This document shows, one piece after another, positions 1 through 5,779 of a stretch of DNA of 10,624 nucleotides. The stretch spans positions 1 through 10,624 of the forward strand of contig JAAAIG010001112.1 of NCBI GenBank assembly GCA_015852425.1, written 5' to 3'. The notes beneath the pieces are model-generated. The model did not search any database and was not told where the DNA came from. It saw only the letters and a program-made list of their open reading frames with translations. Made by a program: the position numbers and the translations under genes. This DNA is from Gryganskiella cystojenkinii (lineage: Eukaryota; Mortierellomycota; Mortierellomycetes; Mortierellales; Mortierellaceae). How positions within the stretch are numbered: position 1 is the first letter of the stretch; every line of letters begins with the position of its first letter.

Positions 1-774
1 CAATATAACCCCGTTTTACACATCATACTCAAATCTGCCTGTCAGTCCTTGACAGTACCGCCCTCCTATCTTTGCCGTTCCTATTAGGAATGATGATTAC
101 AGTGAGAGCTATTGAAAATGACACTCTGCTCTGCTGATCACTGCACAAGCAGGCATAATCTCTCAAACTGCGATTCCTCCACCGGTTACTACAACTGGAT
201 TCTTCCACCGGTTACTACACAAGTCATCATAATCCCTCAGACTACTAAGGATTCTCCGATTGCATACTCTACCGAGGCTCCTCGCAGTAATATCCCACGT
301 GAACCCATCTTCCGTCCTCCTCGCGGACCTAGTAGGATGTAACGAGGCAGGTCTTAGAAGAAGTTCGTCTTATTATTAATAAAGGAAAGAAGGCGGAATG
401 AGAAAGAAAGGAGACAAATTAAACAACTCGGATGCTCTGATGCGCAGATGCCCCTGATGAATGGGTGTCAGGAAATGAATACATGCCTAAGATGCGCATC
501 TGTACCTGAACTTTCTTTTGTTTGACATGATGTTTCTTTACTGTGAAGCAGGGTGGATACAATGTAAGAGACAACTACATGGAAGACATGAAGAAGCGAA
601 GGTATATAGAAGACATGAAGGAGAGAACGTGCGAAAAGAGGCAAGGCGCGAAAAGCGAGCTGGTCTGAGGCCATGAGAGAGGTATCCTTCCGTTTTGGGA
701 CGCCGTTCCATATAAGGAAATCGAAACGAAGGGCGATCCAGCAAGATTTTGTCCCAGCACCTCGTCGACCTGTG

Positions 775-815
775 GTCAATTGACTATATTTTTTATAAAA
801 AATAGTCAATTTGAC
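775..815. repeat. Inverted repeat forming an AT-rich hairpin
   Basis: The left arm at 775-787 (GTCAATTGACTAT) pairs with the right arm at 802-815 (ATAGTCAATTTGAC) with a single one-base bulge. The interior is a T-run followed by an A-run that can also pair, so almost the whole 41 bases can form one stem. It sits in a gene-poor stretch. It could be the remnant of a small inverted-repeat element or a simple cruciform-forming sequence. No target-site duplication or second copy is visible in the window. Confidence 0.75.
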
Positions 816-1035
816 ATCAAAAATTAAAATCAGCGATTAAAAATTAACTTCGGTGACACATTCACGCGCAGCGGGAATATGTGCCAAAACGGAAATTTAG
901 TGTGGAGGTCATTTTCCGTTTCCATCTTCTCCACACACGAATCGATATCACCCATCTCATATTTGAAACTAAGGCAAGTCTGTCTACCACCATTCAGAAG
1001 TTTTATTACTTATTCGTCTTTCCATCACCATGCGA

Positions 1036-1058
1036 CCCCCCCCCCCCCTTTTTTTTTT
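1036..1058 (+). repeat. Homopolymer tract C13 followed by T10
   Basis: Thirteen C are followed directly by ten T. The tract lies inside the pyrimidine-rich stretch of about 950 to 1255. Open reading frames across it (for example from 881) are Pro/Phe/Ser-rich artefacts of the tract rather than genes. Its length is prone to sequencing and replication slippage. Confidence 0.85.
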
Positions 1059-1258
1059 CTTGTTTGAAACACTCCTCTCTGTTGACGACAATTACTTTTT
1101 TACCCACTGCCAAGGCCACTCTCGTTACTTTCGTCAACCATCACGCACTCTTACCTCCTTGGCTTTTATCAACCATTATATCACCAGTCCCACACCTCCA
1201 TTCCACTTCTACTTGTCCTTCACTCAACACTCGTCTCATCATTGTTCCGTGCGTCGTT

Positions 1259-1457
1259 TTTAAAGAGCGTTGGTAGAGTCCGTCAGAAACGGTGGGGAGA
1301 TGGTGCTGGTTTTTCAGCGCGTTCTTCCAGCAACCTCTTACTTCGATATGGTGCAAGGAGAAGAGGTTGCCATGTCGTTCTGACCGTTTCGATTGGATGT
1401 CTACCTGTCAGAGGGCCAGTAGCATAGGCTTCCTGACAGGATGAGGATGTCCAGCCA
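1259..1457 (+). repeat. Direct duplication pair 1, copy 1 (about 200 bp)
   Basis: This begins at TTTAAAGAGCGTTGGTAGAG and ends at GATGAGGATGTCCAGCCA. A second copy lies about 224-226 bp downstream at 1483-1683 with roughly a dozen differences by eye plus a 2-bp indel. Inside is a stem GCAACCTCTT (1330-1339) that pairs perfectly with AAGAGGTTGC (1361-1370), and a small CCGT...ACGG hairpin further upstream. No protein family is recognised in either strand. Confidence 0.85.
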
Positions 1458-1482
1458 CTCGCGTCATTCATGAATTGTTCAT

Positions 1483-1683
1483 TTTAAAGATCGTTGGTAG
1501 AGTCCGTCAGAAACGGTGGGGAGATGGTGCTGGTTTTTCAGCGCGTTCTTCCAGTAACCTCTTGCTTTGATATGCTGCAAGAAGAAGAGGTTGCCATGTC
1601 GTTCTGACCGTCTCGATTGGATGTCTGCCTGTCAGAGGGCCAGTAGCAGAGGCTTCCTGATCCAGGATGAGGATGTCCAGCCA
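1483..1683 (+). repeat. Direct duplication pair 1, copy 2 (about 200 bp)
   Basis: This is the second copy of the unit at 1259-1457, separated from it by about 25 bp that are not repeated. The internal stem is kept (AACCTCTT at 1556-1563 pairing with AAGAGGTT at 1585-1592). One outer C-G pair becomes a T that would still wobble-pair with G in RNA. The inner part here gains a CTTGC/GCAAG pairing that copy 1 lacks. The close similarity suggests a fairly recent local duplication. Confidence 0.85.
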
Positions 1684-1787
1684 TACATGACCTCCATTTC
1701 CGTTCGCCTTTTGTATGAATGAGTATTTTTAACAATTCTATTTGTTTGTGTCATGCTAGCGCCAACACTTGTTCTTTCTGGCCCCCG

Positions 1788-2267
1788 ATGACGAAACCCA
1801 AGAAAACGCCACAATGGCGTGCGGCTGTCGAATCGTCTCCGGGATCGGAGTACCTCCTCAGTGAAGAAGAACCGCGAGAATTTGACCACATTGCATACTT
1901 GTTGTTCCTAAAGCCCTCAAGCCATGAACAGCGAGATATCTCAAACAAATGGTTGCAAGAGGTCGTGCCTTCACTCAAGTGCAGCACCCGACAAGATTTA
2001 CAGGAGGCTGGAAACCGGCTGGAGCGAGAGTGGACGTCGAAGGTATTGGAACGGGAGGCCTTCTGGACCGATTTAATTGAAATGGAAAAGCAGCGCAAAG
2101 AGGAGAAGGAGAGATTGGATTATCTGAAAACCGCTGGAGAAAAGCGACTACGATCAGCCGAGGGCTACCTTGTTGAAAAGACGCAGCATGATTTCGGTAA
2201 AGCAGGATGTACATATTCACAATGTGATAATTCTGGCTCGATCGGCAAACACAATCCTCGCAATTGA
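1788..2267 (+). CDS. Hypothetical charged, coiled-coil-like protein (159 aa, possibly incomplete)
   Basis: I do not recognise this protein. The open frame starts at an ATG at 1788 (MTKPKKTPQW); an in-frame ATG at 1719 gives 23 more residues that look non-coding. Residues about 30-95 read like a helical globular part (FDHIAYLLFL, NKWLQEVVPSLK). Residues about 95-145 are very rich in E, K and R with heptad-like spacing (EMEKQRKEEKERLDYLK), suggesting a coiled coil. The last 25 residues look non-coding, and protein-like readings continue in other frames up to about 2370. A good acceptor (polypyrimidine then CAG at 2506-2508) and a donor (GTAACT at 2561) suggest a small extra exon at 2509-2560. 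It may thus be a multi-exon gene not resolved here, or a decaying copy. It lies between duplication pairs 1 and 2. Confidence 0.4.
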   Translation: MTKPKKTPQWRAAVESSPGSEYLLSEEEPREFDHIAYLLFLKPSSHEQRDISNKWLQEVVPSLKCSTRQDLQEAGNRLEREWTSKVLEREAFWTDLIEMEKQRKEEKERLDYLKTAGEKRLRSAEGYLVEKTQHDFGKAGCTYSQCDNSGSIGKHNPRN

Positions 2268-2608
2268 GAATTGCCGGTGTGCTGGTTGAGGGATCGGAAC
2301 CCTATGCACACCAATCGATCGGTCGAAATGCCTCAAGAATACAGAGTGATCTGGCATCAATTCTCTGAGATCATCGCCAGTACCTTCAGTCCTCACCGTT
2401 TACTCGATCATGTGTCATTCGCGTCTTTTATTGACTTCACTTTGAGTGACTTGTCTTTTATCCCTATCTGCACGCCGTATCCCATTGTTTTTCATTTTGA
2501 TTTTTCAGCCTGCAACACGTTCTCTGGTCCTTGGAGATCTCGAGTATGCAACATTCTAAGGTAACTGGTTCTTTTTTATTATTATTAGCGCATGAATGAT
2601 AGATTTGG
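2268..2608. other. Spacer with possible splice signals
   Basis: No gene is called here. The plus strand is T/C-rich from about 2400 to 2508 and ends in TTTTTCAG at 2501-2508, which resembles a fungal intron 3' end. A GT at 2380 could be its donor, giving a 129-nt intron. These signals may belong to a longer version of the hypothetical gene upstream, but the frames do not join cleanly. Confidence 0.3.
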
Positions 2609-2760
2609 CACGAACGTCGGGAAGGACAATGAGGGTATCATTGCCTCTTGTCTTCCAACCATCTCTTCGGTCCTTGTCTCACTGCAGAAGAGAGGCTAGT
2701 GGTGGTCGTGCATGCTCACTTAAACGGCCGCCTATCACATGTCCCAGCAGGGTCGTGGGG
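2609..2760 (+). repeat. Direct duplication pair 2, copy A (about 152 bp)
   Basis: The copy runs from about GAACGTCGGGA (2612) to GTCGTGGGG (2760). A diverged second copy lies 200-201 bp downstream. Shared blocks include CACTGCAG.AGAGAGGCT, GG.GGTCGTGCA and ATCACATGTCC.AGCAG. Both copies can be read in a similar plus-strand frame, but those frames are different absolute frames and no protein family is recognised. The sequence is unrelated to pairs 1 and 3. Confidence 0.8.
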
Positions 2761-2809
2761 TGGAATTGGTGCGTTTAACCATTCTACAATGCACTGATGG
2801 CAAACCTAG

Positions 2810-2960
2810 CGTGAACGTCGGGAGGGCTGAGGTATCACCACCTTTTGCCTTCCAGCAGGCATCTCCTCGATCCCTTTTTCACTGCAGTAGAGAGGCTGGT
2901 GGCGGTCGTGCAAGTTCACCTAGCCAACAGCCCATCACATGTCCTAGCAGTGTCGCGGGG
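2810..2960 (+). repeat. Direct duplication pair 2, copy B (about 151 bp)
   Basis: This is the second copy of the unit at 2609-2760, clearly more diverged than pair 1, which suggests an older duplication. The about 50 bp between the copies are not repeated. Conservation is highest in the central CACTGCAG block and the terminal ATCACATGTCC block. Confidence 0.8.
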
Positions 2961-3076
2961 TAAAAGCAGTGTGTATTTCCATCTTGATTTTTGACCGACA
3001 GGCTTTTTATTATGTTTTTGGTTGATGTTCCTGGACTGTAAACAATCATAATCATTGCAATCGCCACTTTTCTGTT

Positions 3077-3379
3077 ATGCCCACAACTTTAGTCCTGGAC
3101 AACATTAGGAGCACTCAACTCATCTACAACACAAAGATGGCTCTCTACAACGGAAAAGCGTCTTGGCACATGGAGTTCGACGGTATTGTGAACTATGAGT
3201 ACTTCTACGGCTTGACCTCAAGGACATTCAAGGACACCACGGAACTGGTTGGAATGGACTATCATGGAATGTATCGAGCCTACTGCCTGGGATCATTTAA
3301 AATCATGTCGTCACTCAACTTGATAGGATACTCGGCACAGATGTATTGCCTCTGGGACCACGACTCAGTGCACGTATAA
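3077..3379 (+). CDS. Hypothetical protein (100 aa), possibly broken by an in-frame stop
   Basis: I do not recognise this protein. The frame opens at an ATG at 3077; a second in-frame ATG at 3137 (AAAGATGG) has a better start context and gives 80 residues. Composition is protein-like, with many aromatic residues (WHMEFDGIVNYEYFYG, DYHGMYRAYC, SAQMYCLWDH), suggesting a folded beta-rich domain, but there is no motif I can name. After the TAA at 3377-3379 the same frame stays open for 18 more codons with equally protein-like composition (GKVLKEELVIPTSEPELE) to TGA at 3434-3436. That is consistent with a nonsense mutation in a decaying gene or with the stop being the true end. A TTTAG at 3089-3093 could also be a splice acceptor, making this an internal or last exon. 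Confidence 0.35.
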   Translation: MPTTLVLDNIRSTQLIYNTKMALYNGKASWHMEFDGIVNYEYFYGLTSRTFKDTTELVGMDYHGMYRAYCLGSFKIMSSLNLIGYSAQMYCLWDHDSVHV

Positions 3380-3460
3380 GGCAAAGTACTCAAGGAAGAG
3401 TTGGTGATTCCTACAAGCGAGCCAGAGCTGGAGTGATTCATAGATGGAAGGTGTTTGGTG

Positions 3461-3555
3461 GCGTTGTTTTCTTTGAGGGTAAGTTAAATTAGAACACCTG
3501 CGCTGATGCTCTGTGAATCATTGACTTTGACAGCTTATATCATTTTCCATCTCAG
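3461..3555 (+). repeat. Direct duplication pair 3, copy 1 (about 95 bp)
   Basis: The copy begins at GCGTTGTTTTCTTTGAG and runs to about CCATCTCA. Shared blocks with the second copy are CGTTGTTTTCTTTGAG, GCTGATGCTC.GTGA, CATTGACTTTGAC.GCTTATAT and CCATC.CA. Spacing between copies is 192-197 bp. It is unrelated to pairs 1 and 2. Confidence 0.8.
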
Positions 3556-3657
3556 ACCCATCTCCAGAAAGTGGCTTCGCAAGTCCAGCGTGATCATGCC
3601 CAACCGAAACAGTCGACTGAGGCCCTGCGAAAACGTCCTTACCACCAAGCCAATGCG

Positions 3658-3748
3658 ACGTTGTTTTCTTTGAGTGCAGGTGAAATGATAGGTGCTGATG
3701 CTCAGTGAGACATTGACTTTGACGGCTTATATTAATCGCCATCCCATA
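3658..3748 (+). repeat. Direct duplication pair 3, copy 2 (about 90 bp)
   Basis: This is the second copy of the unit at 3461-3555, with small indels between the conserved blocks. The roughly 100 bp between the copies are not repeated. No gene is evident across either copy. Confidence 0.8.
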
Positions 3749-3845
3749 AAATGCGAGGAGTAATAAGAGTGAATGAATGTTTGTCTCTTTAATCAAGCTA
3801 GTTTTACAGACCGCGCCTGCTTGCACTGTTCTTTTTCTTTTTTTT

Positions 3846-3959
3846 AAAAAAAAAAATGATGCCCCGAAGGGCTACTCGCTCAACAGAAGGATGAGTAAAA
3901 ACAGACAACAAAAAAGAGTGGATTGGTGCTGCGATGGAACCTCCGGGGCGACCAGCACC
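3846..3959 (-). other. Two strong hairpins and a T-run on the minus strand
   Basis: On the minus strand, in order, there is a stem GGTGCTG/CAGCACC (3953-3959 with 3925-3931), then GCCC-TTCG-GGGC (3861-3872), a four-base-pair stem closed by the very stable UUCG tetraloop, then after four bases a run of 11 T (3856 down to 3846). The shape resembles a transcript 3' end, for example a Pol III terminator. It lies about 105 bp downstream of the AATAAA of the beta-barrel gene. A weak B-box-like GGTTCCATC lies between the hairpins at about 3937-3945 but no matching A box is seen, so I do not call an RNA gene. Confidence 0.35.
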
Positions 3960-3976
3960 CTAGGAAAGGTAGTTAT

Positions 3977-3982
3977 TTTATT
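3977..3982 (-). terminator. Polyadenylation signal AATAAA of the beta-barrel gene
   Basis: The minus strand reads AATAAA about 95 nt after the stop codon at 4078. This is a suitable distance for the 3' untranslated region of the secreted beta-barrel gene. Confidence 0.7.
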
Positions 3983-4077
3983 TGGTGTTGCAATGCGATG
4001 CAGTAATGTACAGTTATGAATGCTGATGCAGATAAAGCCCGGCTTTAGTGGCTACAGACGGTGAAAGCGATGGACGT

Positions 4078-4539
4078 TTAGTTGATAAACTCCCAATCGA
4101 GGGAAATAACGCCCTTGGAGAGACCGCCTGCGAGCTGCTTGAAGGCCTTCTGGGACAAGTCAATTTGACCCTCATTGCAATACTGGGAGGGGCAGGTGTC
4201 GACAATCGTGAGGTCAACAGACTTGCCGCCGTAGGAGACACGGACCATCTGGCCGCACTTGGAACCGGGACCTTGAAGGTCACCCATCTGAGCCTCGTTC
4301 ATGGCGACAATCATATCATCTTGGCTGAACTTAATATCGCATGAGCCAGAGTCATCCGAGAACCAGGTTCCGCGGCCGTGGAAGGTCTTGCCGGAATCGC
4401 TGCTACCGCCAGAGCTCTTGCGGGAGCTGCGCTTGTTCAAAGCAGAGGCGCTGGTCGAGCGAGTGCCAGTGATGGGAGCGGCCAAAGTGAAGGAGACGCA
4501 AAGAGCGGCGACAACAAGGAAGATGATGGACTTGAACAT
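4078..4539 (-). CDS. Secreted RlpA-like double-psi beta-barrel protein (153 aa)
   Basis: The protein is small, secreted and probably acts in the cell wall or outside the cell. Residues 1-20 form a signal peptide (MFKSIIFLVVAALCV... with an A-A-P cleavage region). Residues 21-50 are a Ser/Gly-rich linker with a KR at 36-37 that could be a Kex2 site. Residues about 53-152 match the RlpA-like double-psi beta-barrel fold: F-x-G-x-G-T-W-F-S near 53-61, C67, a KCGQMVRV strand with C95, the hallmark VDLTIVDTCPSQYC with D114, C116 and C121, then DLSQKAFKQLAG and a final aromatic strand. Such proteins are common in fungal secretomes; many bind carbohydrate or have no known enzyme activity. I chose the ATG at 4539 because it opens directly into the signal peptide, and a TATA box lies about 105 bp upstream. 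An in-frame ATG at 4878 would add 113 residues of promoter-derived sequence and is rejected. There is no intron. Confidence 0.9.
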   Translation of the reverse strand: MFKSIIFLVVAALCVSFTLAAPITGTRSTSASALNKRSSRKSSGGSSDSGKTFHGRGTWFSDDSGSCDIKFSQDDMIVAMNEAQMGDLQGPGSKCGQMVRVSYGGKSVDLTIVDTCPSQYCNEGQIDLSQKAFKQLAGGLSKGVISLDWEFIN

Positions 4540-4642
4540 GCTGAATAGTGTTTCTGTTGGAGTGTTGAGAAAGATAAACGTTTGTAAAAGAGAGTATTTG
4601 GATCGAAGAATGATAAGGCAAAAAAAAGAAAGCAGTTGGTCC

Positions 4643-4651
4643 CCTTTTATA
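4643..4651 (-). promoter_or_regulatory. TATA box of the beta-barrel gene
   Basis: The minus strand reads TATAAAAGG, a near-perfect TATA box, 104-112 bp upstream of the ATG at 4539. A start site about 30 bp further on would give a 5' leader of about 70-80 nt. A TATA box fits a strongly or conditionally expressed secreted-protein gene. Confidence 0.75.
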
Positions 4652-4691
4652 AGTTTGTCTCTTTCGAAAGTAATTTCGTCAGCAAGCGACC

Positions 4692-4746
4692 AGGGGCAGG
4701 AGCAGGGGCCGGGGCAGGGGCAGGGGCAGGGGGAGAGAGACAGGGG
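4692..4746 (-). promoter_or_regulatory. CCCCT/AGGGG cluster and G-quadruplex motif upstream of the TATA box
   Basis: The plus strand has six AGGGG units (starting at 4692, 4704, 4716, 4722, 4728 and 4742), four of them in a tight GGGGCA array. In the direction of the gene this is repeated CCCCTG, lying 40-95 bp upstream of the TATA box. In ascomycete yeasts CCCCT is the stress-response element bound by Msn2/Msn4-type zinc fingers; use in this organism is inference. The runs at 4705-4733 (five runs of at least four G with mostly 2-nt loops) also satisfy the canonical G-quadruplex pattern on the template strand. Confidence 0.55.
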
Positions 4747-4879
4747 CACTGCGGTGTCGTTTATCAAACTCCGCCGAGTCGGCCAATTGCCATGAGACTC
4801 TGAAGAGAACGGTTTGAAGAGAAAGTAACAATTAAGCGCGGAAGCAGGGGTCAGACTGCTGGGCGCAAAAGCGAACAAG

Positions 4880-5660
4880 AGTCATTCATATTTTAACCAG
4901 GAATCAGGGCACAAAAAGAGATAAAAAAAAGGCAAAAAGGGAAAAAGTAGAAGTTCCCGTGCAGAACCCTGCACTAGCTGAGTGGCGGAGTCGTCAGCTC
5001 TCTAGCTTTGTATTTTCTCAGCACTGTTCAAAAACAAACCTAGCAAAGACCGACAATGAAAATGACACTATCTAGTCTTGGATAAAATCGCCGCTTCTTT
5101 TCAATCCCTTTTTTGTCTTTGAAACGGTCGCGAGACCCCAACTCTTGGAAGATTTTTTGGTCGATGGGCTCCTTGCCTTGACTCGGGCTCAAAAGGACAG
5201 GGTCTGGGATCTACTTACTGCAGGGTCCTGCTGGACACAAAAAGTATATGAGCAATGACGAGGCGACTAGATCAGAAACTTTGTGTCACCAAGAGCAGGC
5301 GGGTTCCAATTGTCGGCTCTCTACAGCTGTCATTTCTTTCAGCACCTCTCTTTGCTCTTTCACTTGACGTATGGTTATCAGATGAATCTCGATTGCAACA
5401 CAGAAAAATGAAGACCCGGTGGAAAGAGGCTAGGTCCAGGTACAGCGCCCGATGCTGAGATCCAAATCCAATGTCTCGGACAGGAACAGGGGCACCTGAT
5501 TTTTTGTTTTGAATTTTTTTTTTGAATTTTTTTTGACACCTGGTCTCATTCGTCGCCTTATCAACAGAGAATCATGTTTTCATTGCCACAATTAACCTTC
5601 TTTTACATTCTTCGCTGCAGACTTGACGAGAAGAGAGTTAGCCTTTAATTTCTTTATTTT
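4880..5660. other. Intergenic spacer between the beta-barrel gene and the Gid7 gene
   Basis: I see no supportable gene. The stretch contains A-rich and T-rich runs and isolated AGGGG units. A 60-codon minus-strand open frame without a start codon (about 5221 down to 5040, ending in TAG) has somewhat protein-like composition but no start, no motif and no clear splice partner. Both flanking genes are on the minus strand, so this should hold the beta-barrel gene's distal promoter and the end of the Gid7 transcript. Confidence 0.5.
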
Positions 5661-5661
5661 T

Positions 5662-5667
5662 TTTATT
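5662..5667 (-). terminator. Polyadenylation signal AATAAA of the Gid7 gene
   Basis: The minus strand carries two AATAAA hexamers (rc at 5662-5667 and 5653-5658), about 113-127 nt past the stop codon at 5780. They sit between short complementary arms CTTTAAT (5643-5649) and ATTAAAG (5665-5671). Confidence 0.65.
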
Positions 5668-5779
5668 AAAGCACCAGATCACCAAAGATCCAAGGGGATT
5701 ATTCATTGCGGGTGAACACAACTGAATCTTGTTCTGCTCTTTGTTGTCTTTTGATCGTGTCCCGGCTGAATACATTCGT

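Larger units (their letters stand above)
1..1258. other. Gene-poor left flank with no convincing gene
   Basis: I see no gene I can support here. Short open frames exist on both strands, but they have no recognisable motif and are explained by base composition. One short plus-strand frame (ATG at 118, TAA at 340-342) is followed by an AATAAA at 378-383, so it could be the tail of something to the left, but 75 codons without a known motif do not carry a call. A 26-bp imperfect direct repeat lies near 175-219, with ACCGGTTACTACA in both copies. From about 950 to 1255 the plus strand is strongly pyrimidine-rich. Confidence 0.5.

Noticed and set aside
468..809. Minus-strand open frame of 113 codons
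   Set aside because: It begins inside the inverted repeat, has no family motif, and overlaps other equally long frames on the same strand. Composition follows the local purine/pyrimidine skew.
881..1276. Plus-strand open frame of 131 codons
   Set aside because: It runs through the C13T10 tract and the pyrimidine-rich stretch, giving a Ser/Pro/Phe/Thr-rich product typical of skewed non-coding DNA.
2596..2963. Two similar plus-strand open frames over duplication pair 2
   Set aside because: The copies are read in different absolute frames, lack a common start or a known motif, and similarity is at the DNA level as expected from duplication.
4301..4795. Plus-strand open frame of 164 codons
   Set aside because: It lies antisense to the beta-barrel gene and its promoter; the GQGQGQ-like end is the G-rich array read through.
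4540..4878. 113-residue N-terminal extension of the beta-barrel protein
   Set aside because: It would cover the TATA box and CCCCT array and place the signal peptide inside the protein; the ATG at 4539 is far more sensible.
5040..5221. 60-codon minus-strand open frame without a start
   Set aside because: Composition is mildly protein-like, but there is no start codon, no recognised motif and no convincing splice partner.
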